Positions 14,690 through 27,812 of a stretch of 64,000 bases of DNA are shown here, piece by piece (the first letter of the stretch is position 1; every line of letters begins with the position of its first letter). The stretch covers positions 1,550,001 to 1,614,000 of the forward strand of contig CM082596.2 in the NCBI GenBank assembly GCA_040954595.2. Reading direction: 5' to 3'. A model generated the notes under the pieces. The model searched no databases. It worked only from the letters and a program-made list of their open reading frames with translations, and was not told where the DNA came from. Source of the DNA: Balanoglossus misakiensis (Eukaryota; Hemichordata). Made by a program: the position numbers and the translations under genes.

Positions 14690-17600
14690 GTAATTCCTAT
14701 GATGATAGTTACTGCATGTGCACTGTTCAAACTTCTTATCATCGACAAAGTTCTTGTCACGTGATGTGGACACGTCCCTTTTCCAGAACAACATCAGTAA
14801 ATCCGTGTGTATCATTTGGAGTGGAAATCAATATAAAGATACAAAACTTCACAGTAAGCCTATTTGGTTTATCAAGAAACACGCCATCTTGCATTAGTTT
14901 GGGAAGGATTAGTGCATTCACCGAATGACGAAATCAGACAAAAACCTCAACAGTGATGGCTCGGTTTTGCCACGGACTGGATTCTCACAGCTGAGCAATT
15001 ATGCACCATTGCAAATGCGGTTATGAGATTTGAGTCTTTGAAGTGAAATAAGCCATCGCTTACAGTGTTTGGCGTTGCAGACCTGTCGAGACGAAAGCCG
15101 ACTTTTCTGATGACATAAGAGCAAATGTTATCAGAGGAGTATGTCAATTTCAATAATTACTATCAATATGAAATTTACACTCGCCTAACATGGAAATGAA
15201 ACACCACATTTAAGACAATTTATCTCTCTCCTGAAAATTTATACCAGAGATTACGTCATCCAATAGTTCTAAGTTGAGGAAAGTCGGGCAGTTATTCGGA
15301 TATAATTACAATATATGTATATTTACGGTTGATCTGGTAGCGAAGAGAGTTACACAAGCTTGATCGATTTTCTGATTTGCTATTTTTGATAAGGCCGGGC
15401 ACAGAGCATATAAATCCTTATCTAGTGTGATGGTAACGGTGCAGTGGATTCACAGACTTATCATTTTGTCCAATAAATTATCGGAACTTCTTAGAAGATG
15501 CGGTCAAATATTAGCTCATCTGTTGAGTCTGTGCAGTGTCAGAGGAATTTACCTTCATCTGACAAGAAGTCTCTGGTGTGGTTGGGTCAAAAGTGGCCGT
15601 ATTTTATTGAGGCATGGGTGAATTTCGGTCAGTGTCCGGCGACAAATCCAGACTGTGCTGCAATAGGGGCGGTTGTTTTTCATCTAAATCAGGGTATTGA
15701 ACAGCGACCCGAAGTCATTGCTGGCATATTTCACAAATCTCAGTAGAGCTGGCACCAAATCATTCTTGTTTTCAAATGCATCTCATCAATGTAGACGTGC
15801 TTTTCAGAAATCCTACAGAAATAACAAGGCCTGTGTGGCTTCAATAACTCCAGGTGGCATGCTGGCCTGAAAATGTTCTTGTGATGGGTCCCGCCGTTGC
15901 CAAAGTAACAGTGGTAATTAAAATAGATCCGCAATCTGGGGATGACGACAGAGCATTAATTGTTTTTCAATTTTACTTTGGAAACACAATTCTGCAACAA
16001 ATCTTAAAAGCCATTGATTTTGCTAGGCTTTGCCAAAAAATTGCTTCGCACAACTGGATGAATGATGTAAAATATGATGAGTATACACATGTTTTCTCGT
16101 CATAGATTGATGATTACAGATTTACTTGTACGGTTTCATGATTTTGGAGGATTCAATTTTCAAAACCTGTTTCCAATAGCGGTACACTTGGCATGAACAC
16201 TGCGAGCTTAAAGATGTAGGCAATAGACTGTGGGTTTTCACAGCTTCGCTGCAGGCAGTTAGGATTCAGACAGACGAGTTAGAAGAACGCGGTCGTTGAT
16301 TGGTTTAATGGTCTAAGGATGGCATCATGGTTGCTTGCTGCTAGAACGACATATTTCCATGGGAAGAATCACAAATTGAAGTTAAATTGCCATTAAACTT
16401 GGTCGTTTGTAGTAAATCTTGATTTCTGTGAAAGGGTGAGTTAGCGAGGCTTATGTGTCGTCTGCTGCACAGACTGCAAAAATGGTGATTAGGGCATGTT
16501 GGATGCCTTCATCGATAAAACCCAGCCGTGTATCGTATCACTTGCTGACCATTTCCATCTGTTTCTTGTGCATTATAAAGATAACATCTGACCTCATTCG
16601 AATACAATTATAGAAAAGGAGTCGATTTGGCTTTTTTATTTGATTATTTGTTTGTTTGAACTCTTTACTCGGCTTGAACAAATGGCAGGCCTGGTCATAG
16701 GAAAATTCATCGCATATTTGGAAGTATCGAAATTTTCAGACTACTTATTGTTACAGCTGCTAATCAATGCGGTTGGATGGTGGTTGTTTCAGCTGGCTGA
16801 TCAAACTTGTCAGTTAACGCTTATATACATGTAGAAGCACACCATAGGAGCCGCCCATCACTTTTTTTCATTAACACATGTTGCAGTATATTTTTCAGCA
16901 TTGAGTTTACTCTTGCAATTAAGTTTAGAAAGAGCCCTACGTGGGCTTAAGTGTATAAATGATATATAATCAATGTTATCAGAAGAAATGGGCATTTAGG
17001 GAGCATTTTAGAGAAGACCCATACAGTTTAAATGTCCATTTCCTTAGTAGCTCAGTTCAAGGAGGGTGAAAGTAAATCGGAAACATGAATCTTTTTGGGG
17101 AATCAATCAGTCATAAAACTGGTTCTAACTAGTACATTATCGTTAAATTAATTGGCATAGATGGCCATTTTAATAGTATCCCTGACCTCACATCAAAAGG
17201 TTTGGACACTTTTTCAGGGTTGTAAGGTCGCTTCTCATTGGATAATGGCATTGATACATAAACTTTCCACCACATGTACAAAATAATGTTGTCACCAGTT
17301 GACAATAACTACAACTGCATAGTATCGCTGCCTCAGATTTCCCTGGTACTTTTGTGACATAAAAGTTGCATGCAATCTGTCAAATCCAATCCTGTCCAAA
17401 CCCTATCCTGTCCAAAAGGTCCTGAAAGCTAACTCTTCCTAACCCGGACAGCAGTTTAAACTTACAAAAAATTGCCTAAACTGTTTCCTGTCTCCAAACA
17501 TTCACTGCTAATTAAAAGTACATTTTGTGACGTGTGCAATACGGATTGTTTTCATGCATAAAACTATTTTGATGGCGTTTATAACGTGCCCCATCATGAT

Positions 17601-19054
17601 ATAAAATAATATTAACCAATAAAACTCTGAGATGTAGAGACAATCGTGCCATAGATTTTCAACTTTAGGGACGTTTTATTAAGTTTGTGAAAGCACTTGG
17701 TCAATCTATCATTTGGTTTGTGACATTGAATCTGAGGCAATGTCATCAAGTCATGTGACCCTGCACTTGGGGGAAAACCACAAACCGCGTCAATAAATGT
17801 CATTTATACACACATAATGCGCCCCTAGTATACTACAGATTCAGCTGCATTCTCGGAAGAAGAAAAACGCCCACGAAAAGTCAACCTGAGTAATTGATGG
17901 CCTCCAAAAATACCACATCACTGAATCTGTCACGTGACGTGGCAAGCACATACCAATTTGCTGGCAATTAATTGCTGCTTATTTTGGCTCTCTCTGGTGA
18001 AAACGTTTAGAAGAAATATGCAAAAGATAATTATTTGCTCACAGAAAGCTTTGACTTTAATTATTTAACAAGAAAACTTCGATGACAAATTATACTGAAT
18101 TAAGGGTTTCTACAATGGCTCACTATATATATATGCTATTAAGTAAAGTGCATTTTATAGAACGTAAAAAGCAGAGCGCAAACGCCAAGGTAAGCGATCA
18201 TATATGAGTCCCTTTCTAAGGGATAATTACAAAGCTAAACAGCTCCATATTTTATTTTATTTTTAAATTACGACATTAAAAGGTATGGTATGTATAGCTT
18301 TCGGCTGATTAGTTAATTGCTTAATTTGACAATTGAAGTAAGTCAAGAAATGCCCACGCGAACATGGCATCGTTTGATGTGCTTGATTGGTCTTCTATGG
18401 TACAATGTTGTATAATGTCTCAGAGTTTTTTCTTGATGTGTTTGAAGTGGGAACGCAGAAGGGTTTGGAGAAAAGTGCCTGTTTTTAAATTACGTGGTTA
18501 TGGGGAATGCTTTGCCTTGCGTGATTCATGTGAATGCATCCAAGTGTTTGGCGTACAAAGAATAAAATCACTTCCATGCCACTATCGTCAACTTTTATAA
18601 GCGGTTTCATTGACTTGCCACAAAGCCGCAACCGTGTCAGGTGTGAATCTTTAAGGCATACAATGCGCCGTGTTACTCAAAGGTCCTCGTTTTCACCGAC
18701 ATTCAACATGAACGCGAAAGTGGGACGTACAATAAACCGACGTTAATGATTCACTTTATCTTCTATACAGGCAGCGTAATTGCACACAGTGGTTTCGTCA
18801 AAAAAGTAACGAATTGTTCCCGCGAAAATTCAATTATCATCCTCCAAAACACTTAAGAGGTTGCCATGAAATCTCGTCAGGTGCTCTTTTAAAGCCAATA
18901 ATCACTTTACTCCATCGTCAAACGTACACTATTTTCCTTTAATGGTGCTAAAGTGTTAATTACTCTGTGTGTGGATAAAAAACGACACTGTTTCCATGGA
19001 AACTGATATTATATTGGTTACGCAGAGCTTGTCGAAGCAAAGGCATCTCATTGA

Positions 19055-19934
19055 CAGGGTTCATACACCTAGAGCAATTCAAAATTCCAGGAGTTTCCAG
19101 GAGATTTCCAGTAATTTTCCAGGAGTTTTTGTGGTAAAAATGCCATTTTCCAGGGTGTTTTACGCAACAAAACTGTGCAACTTTACTATTACTGTTACAT
19201 TCATATGCACTTGTAATTCGAGTTTAACAAATCATTTAAAGACTTTTGACTGTGATACTAGTACAAATTTCAATGACCTCCCCATGAAGACCTAGTAAAA
19301 CAATTTTCACCCAGAGATCACCTGGGTTCCTAAATCATTTAGCATATTTGGCTAAAATTTAAGTGACCCCCCCCCCCTGGATTTTGCCGCCACCCCTCGG
19401 CCGTAAAAACTGAACAGTCCCTAAAGCAATGATTTCTGTCTTGATAAAATCGACAAATTACTGATGGAAATTACTGCTGAAAAAAACCCACAAAAAACGC
19501 CTGCCTTTTTTGCTTCTTTTTGACATCACTAATTGCCCTTGAACATCGATCTTAGGGTGTCTGCCGCGGCCGTCTGTACAAGTATTCTGCAGGCGCGCGG
19601 ACACATGGCATGACCTCTAACAAAAGTTGCTACATCTTTTGTCAAGTTTTAGATATTTTGTTGCGACCGGAACGCTGAGCTGCGTTAGTTGTTGCAATTT
19701 GTGCATTACTACGTCAATGATACTATTTATAGGACGCATGTCTAAAGATAACTGGTGCGCTGAGTGAAATGGGCAACGCTTACTGTTTCACGATCCGGTG
19801 AAATGCGATCGTGACTCGCGGTTTTCCAGGAGTTTCAAGGAGAAATTTTGAATTTCCAGGAGATTTCAGGAGTTTCCAGGAGGGGTTTCAAATTCCAGGA
19901 GATTCCAGGAGTTTCCAGGAGCGTACGAACCCTG
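19055..19934. mobile_element. 880-bp non-autonomous TIR transposon (hAT-like ends)
   Basis: The left end begins CAGGGTTCATAC and the right end finishes GTACGAACCCTG, so the termini are inverted copies over 12 bp with one mismatch. The element is flanked by the direct duplication ATTGA at 19050-19054 and 19935-19939. Subterminal regions at both ends are packed with copies of a CCAGGAGTTT-type motif in the same orientation, typical of transposase-binding arrays. Inside lie a poly-C run near 19367-19377 and a more G+C-rich patch near 19560-19610. No transposase frame is visible, so it would need enzyme supplied from elsewhere. The CAGGG start is like hAT elements, but hAT normally makes 8-bp duplications, so the superfamily is uncertain. 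Confidence 0.75.
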
Positions 19935-22790
19935 ATTGATAATCAGAGGAAAATTTCATTTGCGTCTGGTGAATATACACTCTATTAAATAACCACTCTC
20001 TCAGACTGCAGTCATGGTAATTAAGTAGGGAATGTGAGTGAGAAAGTACATTCAAAAGCTTCATCAAGAGCTGATATAACTGCGAAATATTAACTGACAT
20101 CAATGCCGAGGAGTTAAGATACAGAACCTGGGAAATATACTATAGTATTAACGTAATATGTATATTAAATTTTGTAAAATGGTACTGCATGTAGAGCTGA
20201 CGCATGTGCTGACGCTAATTGTATTGCGTCTGTGCTTGCGAATGTTAGTTCAAATTGGCCGGACAGACAAGCTCGTGGTCACCCATTTCTGGTGTTTGAC
20301 TTTAGCCTTGAACTCAGCAGTGTTGTTTGTACTAAACTTCGTACTTAACACATCTGTGATATAAATTAAAGACAGGGCAGCGTTTGTGTTTAAAATACAA
20401 GAGAGGAGAAACTGTGACCCCACTGCCTGTAGCTCATGTCAATCCTCAGAAACAACTTACATCACGGATCTGACGATTTGTCAGTGAAACTGGAGAATGT
20501 GTGATGCCACCGATGATAAAGTGTCCTCTCTAAAAAGTGAACGGGTAAAGTAGGGGACGTGACCTCGACATGGGAAGAGAAACGAGAACCAAGGCTGACA
20601 CAACATCAGAGTGCTTATGCCCCGACAGGTCGTATATCATGACATGAACGTCTGTTGGTGCAAACTTGAACCGTGATAATCTATAGTTTGTGTGCCGTCA
20701 TGATATCAACTGCAGCGGGAACGTTCGTGTTTATGAGTCGATAAGATTAGCGGAGGCGTTGACAGCATCCCGCTAGTCCGAAGTACCACAAGTCCCCTGT
20801 GGGCTGCCAGCACAGCACATATCAAGAATGCAAAACTCTTAGTAGTAGTAGATCGAAATCACAATCTTGTAAATACCACAAGACAGTAACAGTGTCCACT
20901 TTCGTTAAATAATCGGAAAGAATGATTAAATTTCAGATGATCTACTAATCAACACCACTGCGCATTTAGTCATTTTCTTCCCGAACATTGTCCCTTTTAA
21001 ATTTGTTCCCCAGAACAGAACAGTTATGTAGGCACGCATAGCATACCTATGTATCAAAATAATTTGATTAGTTGGCTTCGACCCATTGTAGCCAGAGGTC
21101 AAATGCCCACCGCGCCTGGAACAAATTAATAGTTGGATGACTCTACGAACGATAAATAATCAAATATATGCGCGCGTTTTATCACAGCCAAATCTTGCAT
21201 GAATTCAAACAAACGACCTGTGTGATCGATAAACTAGATGGGAAAATAGCATCTGTATTCTCAAATATTCGCGCAATTATTCCCTGAGAGTGGAAGTATT
21301 TTTCACGAATAATTTTGGGGGACTAGCACAGCTGTTTGTTTCCAACGATAATTTGTGATTCACTCGGCACAGTGAAGCGAGAGCTTAACGAACGACTGTG
21401 CTAATCCGCCACAACCCATAAATCTTCATTCTTTTTCAATTGATCGCCTAAGACCGGGCGCGGAGGTAGAGCAGTCACGCAGCAGCGTCAGAGTCTGACA
21501 CTGAGGCCAGCGTTTGAAGATACACGCGTCGACCCGAGCATCACATCATTATTAATACACGGCGCAGTGTTCACGTAGTCAGGTTGAATTTCCTGGGCTG
21601 GCAACGCACACATACAAGGTAATATCGGTCTCGGGGGGTTCAACAAACTGCTAGAGGGTGTAAATCACTGACTAATTAAATTTACCTACAAATAAATTAC
21701 TACGTTTGAAACAGGGTGAAAATGTTACAAGAATTGCCAAGGTTGAAGTACTTGGTCTGGTTTGGACTGTACAGAAGGCTGGTGGCCAATTTACTCCAGT
21801 TGCAAAACAGTGCATATTTCTCTGCCCGGTGCAGTGGCAGGCGGAAGCTTGATGTCTACTGAGTTATGCGAAACATAAGCAAACTGACTGATCGGAGGCA
21901 GGGTCTGTGAGTTGTTTAAACACGATTCCTCAACAACACAGCTTCTTGTCTTCGTTAGGCCATCGCCTCATGACATATCTGCTGGATACTTTCTTCTGTG
22001 CACTGATCATCCGATTTGAATTTGTCAATGGAATTGAATTAGCTCAATGATGATACCGCCATCACGGCGCACTTTTTGACATATATTTACGCCGACATTT
22101 TTCTCAACTACTGTCGCTTAAATGCTTAATTGCATCGACAAAATCGATGTTTAAGTCAAATGCAAACACACAAAAAACCTTCTGAACATTACGCTGTAAT
22201 CTTAACTGACTTTGCAAATTTGTGAGGACATTATCTATTTTAAAGCGCCATCTAAGGTAGTTGGTGTTGTCACTCAAAACGAAGACTCTTTTCAAATTTG
22301 CACCCTTGATGACTTTCTGTTGCTCTGCGCTTTCAAGGATTCACACCATCGCTCCAGCTGCGTTTTTTTCATCCCAAACTATTAATCACTGAATTTTGTG
22401 GCGTCTTTATCTTTTCCATAATTGTCCCAAGATTTTTTGTTCAACTCCCCCAAAGCACTTCAAGCGCTTGCGAGTATCTCAATGCATTTCATCTGACGAC
22501 TGTTCATCAGATGGTGAAATACTATCCAAGTAAACGGGCGTATTCACAATCCCGATAATTAATGTTTCCTATCCTGATTACAGTCATGTTTTATATTTAG
22601 ATTATCCACAGGGTTTTGGATCAAAGGAACGCGGCATTAATAAGCTGCCTGTGTTGTACACGTCTGTAATATGCACAGATATGCACAAAACATGCCCATT
22701 TTATCAGACACTTGCACGCAACGCTTTTAAATTGGAGTGCCCTTTAGGTCACCGTTGTTATTAGATGGTACAAGACAATTTTTGACCTAC
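19935..22790. other. Non-coding DNA; probable start of intron 1 of the channel gene
   Basis: If the potassium channel model is right, this stretch is the 5' part of its first coding intron on the minus strand. It contains no recognisable exon. A CpG-dense patch lies at about 21440-21620, and a small imperfect hairpin of about 35 bp lies at 22486-22520. Confidence 0.5.
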
Positions 22791-23241
22791 CTATGGTTGT
22801 GATGACTGTCAGGGAGAAAAGAAGGGAGCCAAAGAAATTCCACTTGTTCGACTTATTGCTATTGTATCCGTGTCTTGTGATAAACCTGGTCAGATTGCTC
22901 TCGAATTCGAGTAGGCGAGTGCGTCCCATATTTTCGGTCCAGTTTGCGGGGTTTCGAACACATTCCACCGAGAAGTCTTTGACCAGAAACTCACGCTGCA
23001 GTTCAACCAGATGTGCTACTTGTTCCTCTGCGGGCTCTTCCAAACTTTTGAAGACTAACGCACCGATGAAGACATATCCAACCAGCACGCTTGTCAGGCC
23101 GATGTACGAACAGAAAAACTGTACTATTTTTCGGAAGTAAAACAAGAATTGATCCTTGGGGCTCCGTTTTCTCTTCTGAGGACGCTCGGGCTCCACATCG
23201 ATAGCTATTTTCACTGTTTTCTCCTTTGCTTGCCGTTCCAT
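22791..23241 (-). CDS. Two-pore-domain potassium channel, first coding exon (partial)
   Basis: Encodes the first 150 residues of a K2P (TWK/KCNK) leak potassium channel of the plasma membrane. A short basic cytoplasmic N-terminus (about residues 1-35) precedes transmembrane helix 1 (about 42-65), with the family's Gly-Ala-Leu-Val-Phe then Leu-Glu-Glu-Pro motif. An extracellular cap region follows, with Asn-X-Thr sites at WTEN and NLT. The first pore helix runs into TVITTIG, ending on the first base of the filter glycine codon. The donor GTAGGT sits at 22790-22785, so the GYG filter is completed by the next exon; a phase-1 intron here is common in K2P genes. The ATG at 23241 has G at +4. The frame stays open upstream to a TTG at 23313 but has no earlier ATG there. 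The Trp-X-Phe before the pore resembles TRESK/nematode TWK members, but the subfamily is not settled. The remaining exons were not found. Confidence 0.88.
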
Positions 23242-26200
23242 AATTCTAGAAACACTCAGATTTAACTGATGTAGTCTGCCGGTCCAACTCTCGTCAATAC
23301 ACCTACCATTCAAATCTACTCAAAATGTACACGTCGATCAACAGCACAAAGTGATCTTCTCAGAAAAAAAGCCAACAGAGTATCAAGCCTTCATCCCGGC
23401 CCCCGTTTTTTACCTTTGCCGCTTTCAGCTCATTCTCCGTTCGTGTGAAGCCATGTCTGTAAGTATACAGTGTATCCCGTTGAAATCACCACATACGTCT
23501 GTAGCAAATAACTGGTACGTTGTTAGAAAACGTCGCAGTGGACGCTATTCTCAAAGCACGGACCAACATACTGGTATACGAGGTGGCTGTTCCGATTATG
23601 AAAGGCCCTCCCGCTGCTGGCGAGATCTGTAGAAAGTGAAATAAAAAATGTACGTTAGCTATACTCGGTCTGAATGGCTCTGTTAGATTGGCAATGATTT
23701 AAAGTTGTTCGCTGTCATCACATTTGTCATTATTAGAAAACAGACAGTGGTTATGGCGTCCTCAATTACGTCAAACTTGCTGTGGCAGCTTCCCTTTCAG
23801 ACTCATATACTGTGAAATTGCACAGCGTCGTCTGCAACGCTTGCCATCCCTACAATCCGACAGACCTGTCAGAATGTGCCGCTTTTCAAACCCCGTTAGC
23901 TCAACCAATCGTTCCCGTTCTGGCCAATAACAGAACCAGAAAACATGCTTATTTCATGGAAATCTTGTTTGCTTTGTCATACAGACAGATATATTTTTGA
24001 ATTAATATTTTGGTTTCTGACAAAAGTATAAAGCTTGGTGAGTACGTAATGAATCCCGGGAGAATGAAATCAAACCGGAAGTAGCAGATGAAAACCAAGT
24101 CCACACCAATATATGGTGTTTCGCGATTCTTGATCTAAATTTAGAGTTCAATTGGATAAAACTTGTGGACCTTCATTGGACATGTTAGAACCAGTCAACC
24201 GTATGTATGGGGAAGTGATGAAAGTCAACACAGAGTGGCCATTTCAATCGTTGGTGACCGAGAACTGGATTAACGCTGTTTGGTTGCTATGGGCAACAAT
24301 TAGTGTTGTGTTAAAGCCTAAATAAATAAACTGAAGTGACGTATTCTGTGGGATATTGGTGGTCTCCGTTTGGTTGTGAAAATATGCACTGGTGTGGACC
24401 GTTGCCTGAACATGTTACGGGCCACGTATGACGACAGATAGGACGAAGCTTGTGTGAGCAGAGGACAACTTTAACGCAAATTAATTTAAGTTGGAAGTGT
24501 GGGAGGATTCTCCACCACGCTAAGCGCTTTCATCGCAGGGAAGACTTTACGATGGATCTGTCAGTCGTCAGCGTCTAAATGCAGACGATATAAAATATGA
24601 TATTGCCTGTCTTTTTATTGTGGATTTTATGCAGGCATAAAACAAGTAGCCTCTGGCATGGAGCACTTGCTGGCATAAAAGGTGAGCGGTGTTGTGTCAG
24701 TCGATATAGTGCCTATAACAGTTTTCCCCCAAACCTCCTCAAAATATTACGACACAAGTTTGTTTTCATTGCCGTCTTTGTTTTCTATGACTAACTAATT
24801 GGTATACTAGCTGTCAATTTGATGGAGCTGTACTCCCGTGTTACACACATTCAGTTTATCGCAGCCGGCAAATGGGAAGTTCTAATTGCGATGTCTGACC
24901 ATATATGAAGAAGTGCCTGTCACAGTTGCCACCACGCAGATAATAAATCGCGCACAAAAATTATCGTCTGCCTCTGCGCAAAATTAATTCTGCCGGGAAA
25001 ATGTCCACTCGGAGGAACATAACGTGCATTAGGATAAATGCACGCTGAAATTGCTCTGACCTTTGACCCAACTCTACTGAAAACAAAGAATATGTCGTTC
25101 ACATACCAAATAGTCAAAACACTATTCGTGACATGAATAATAAAGATGACATCAGAAAAACCCATAAGCCAACTGTAACGTGTAATCCGCCGGTGCTTTT
25201 TACGAAAGACTGAATCGATTTCCCACAAAATTTCATAATCGTTTTATAATGAGCAACGTTATATGACACAAGCACATTTTTCAGTTCAGCTACTGAAGGA
25301 AGAGGGTTTCTTACTTCTGAATGTCAACCATATTTGAATCTTTGACGTGCAGGTGTTGCGGCTGTATATTCTTAAAAGATGTTTTTGCTAACTTTGTGAT
25401 AGTCAAAATAAACATTATGTGTATCAAAGTTACGTCACTAGATGCAATATTGTAAATCTGTGGAAATTTGTATTCTGTGTAATATCTTTGAATGTTAATC
25501 AGTACAAAAGATTTATTTGTGTGAAATCTCAGCACGAGGTTTGTGAATGGAGTCCACCAATACTGAATACAGCTCGCAAATCGGTTATTATTAAAGATGC
25601 ACGCATATTTACTAACATTCATGAACAGAACATGAAGTGACCTCGGAAATACCCGTCACACACAAAAAAGAAAACTGTGATGGTTCGACCGTACCGGTGA
25701 CGTCACATGACGTCACATAATTGGGAGATCATTTTTCAGCGAGTATATTGGTGTCAGAGGTGACGCCGAAAAAACGTGATTAGATTTCATAATTCTGTTG
25801 GCATATAAATCATACTGTGACACCCCCGGGCATTCGTGGAAAATGGAACGCACCTGCTGTAAGCAATATGCATTGGCCTCGCAATAGTGAACATGCATGC
25901 ATTTTTAAGATGCAACCAGTATGCTACTGTTTTCATTGATCATATTGTTTTTTTCCAATCCAGGAATCAAGGGAACAGTAGAACTTGTTTCAGTACGAGC
26001 ACGTACATTAATTAGACCGTTTTCCCAACAATGTTTTTTTGCTCCGTATGACTCATCTATCGTTCAGAGCTTTCCCTGTTTAACTGTTTCAGAAGATTCG
26101 CGATCACTTAACAGATTATTCACATGGCTGAGACTATCTGCGCTGGCAAGGATGCATGTACCGTGGTTTGTATTGAGAACTCACGTGTACTGACACCGAT

Positions 26201-27060
26201 ATACTCGAAGGGCACATAACGTTTCAACACAGTAACATGTAAACTTGTGTAAACCAATTCAGTTCAAATATACGTTTCAGCTGAAAAGTCAACGTCAAAG
26301 TCATTACACGGTTAGAGTCGCACCTGTATAAACAGAGGCGGATGACTAATGGTAGACAGACTTTCAAGTCTCAAGCAACGATCGGCAGAACTTTGCTTTC
26401 AATTAAATGACAATGTTGACAATGTATGTATATTAAATATTGCGTGCAATTTATAAGGAAACAAATTTATCCCAATACTATTTTTAATGCAATTTTGTCA
26501 GATGTTATGACAGCAGTTTGTCTTTTGTCCATGCAAACATCGACAGGTCACATGGTGAGCAATTCCGCCATTGGTAATTTGATATTAACTGTATTGCACT
26601 GTTGTAGTGTTGGCATACTCATCCCTAGCTATTACTGATCACCACCGATGCCGCAATCGGAATGCAGGGCGACGGATCCAACGCGACTAGAAGTGAAACG
26701 AAACGTAACTTTCGCGTTGACCAAGAATAATTCAATCAGTAGGCGACTGCAGCGCTTAAAATGATTAACTCCATATCCTTGAATCGCGTGTCTAGAGTTT
26801 GATTGGTGGAAAGAAAAGAAAGACAGTGTGCAACATCATGCCGGGGGCGAGGATGACCTCTGGTCAGCCGACAAATCAACAGGGAAAATTATCAGAACAA
26901 CTCAACTGGCAGCGACAGATTTTTCTCCAGGCACTGATAAGTAAATTGATCCACTTTGTCGCCAATTTTACAAACTGCGAGTGTTTTAATATGAAATTCC
27001 TTTCGTGACAAGTCCATCTTGAAACACGTTCGAATATTAAAGTGTCCGTGGTGAAAATAA
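23242..27060. other. Non-coding DNA upstream of the channel exon
   Basis: Expected to hold the promoter and 5' UTR of the minus-strand channel gene. No clear TATA box or upstream exon can be assigned. Two TGACGTCA octamers occur at 25698-25715. Open frames here do not resemble known proteins. Confidence 0.4.
25698..25715. promoter_or_regulatory. Paired CRE palindromes (TGACGTCA x2)
   Basis: Two perfect TGACGTCA octamers start exactly 10 bp apart, at 25698 and 25708, so they face the same side of the helix. This is the consensus site for CREB/ATF bZIP dimers. They lie about 2.5 kb upstream of the potassium channel start codon. A regulatory role is inference from the motif only. Confidence 0.4.
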
Positions 27061-27612
27061 TTCATTCATTCATACACTCACTCACTCCCAAACACATGCA
27101 CAACCAATTAACCGCTTTATTCACTAGAGAGAACAAACGTCTGATGTATAATTAAGCGACAGATTCGCTAATTATCAGATTGTGTGACAAACTGACTGAT
27201 GTAGTCACTATCTGACGGACCTATATTGCATGATCAATGGCTACTACTGAATTGGCAATGAATGCAAACTGACCAAGACGACCGCCAGGAATTCACCCAT
27301 TAGTCGCCTGTTCCACGACGAACTGTGTTGGACAGACTCTTAGACAACTGATTCGATCAAATGATCGATTCATTACTAGATTAGCTGATTGGTTGATGGA
27401 TAGACAGAGCGAATAGCTGCTATCTGAATGACTAAAAACGTTGTACTCACTGAGTGATATAAAGACCTGATTAACGACTTCTATTTAGGTGCCTGACTGA
27501 CAGACGAACTCACTGACTGACTGGCCGACTTACTGATTGATTGATTATTCGTTTATCCGGGCGAACAACCTTAAATTAAGTTACGAAGTAAATGCAAGAA
27601 TAAATGAATAAA
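27061..27612. repeat. Cryptic tetranucleotide-rich region (ATTC, ACTC, GACT, TGAT types)
   Basis: About 550 bp enriched in short interrupted runs such as TCATTCATTCAT, ACTCACTCACTC, ACTGACTGAC, TTGATTGATT and AATAAATGAATAAA. The runs are degenerate and intermixed, as in old simple-sequence DNA that has diverged. No open frame of note crosses it. Confidence 0.55.
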
Positions 27613-27720
27613 TTGGCCGATAAGGAATTAAACAGTGGTTCAACAACCGAGGGATTCGTCTTATTATACGAGTATCTTGGTTACACTCTAGACCAACACT
27701 ATAGTGTCATAGTTGAGTAC

Positions 27721-27812
27721 ACAGAGAGAGAGAGAGAGACTGACAGAGACTGAGAGAGAGAGACACTGAGACAGATTGACAGACAAACAAAACCAGAGAA
27801 AGAGAGAGAGAC
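27721..27812. repeat. GA-rich microsatellite
   Basis: Interrupted GA/GACA repeat. The minus-strand Ser/Leu-rich open frames across it are artefacts of the repeat. Confidence 0.8.

Larger units (their letters stand above)
1..19054. other. Gene-poor non-coding DNA, left part
   Basis: I see no exon or known protein motif on either strand here. Open frames are short, do not resemble known families and are what A+T-rich DNA gives by chance. The downstream pore exon of the potassium channel was sought on the minus strand by looking for the reverse complement of its GYGN and GIPL motifs and was not found by eye. Simple-sequence tracts occur near 5783-5805 (TTAT type), 12484-12536 and 14648-14689. 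A 14-bp perfect palindrome of alternating gtatac type lies near 9852. Several TGACGTCA-like octamers are scattered near 864, 1255 and 3257. The stretch is either intergenic or the very long first intron of the channel gene. Confidence 0.5.

Noticed and set aside
14337-14693. 118-codon plus-strand open frame
   Set aside because: Its end is built from the GAT/GGT microsatellite, the rest resembles no known family, and no supporting splice or promoter context is visible.
23242-23313. N-terminal extension of the potassium channel
   Set aside because: The extension would start at TTG. The first ATG in frame is at 23241, directly before a typical basic N-terminus.
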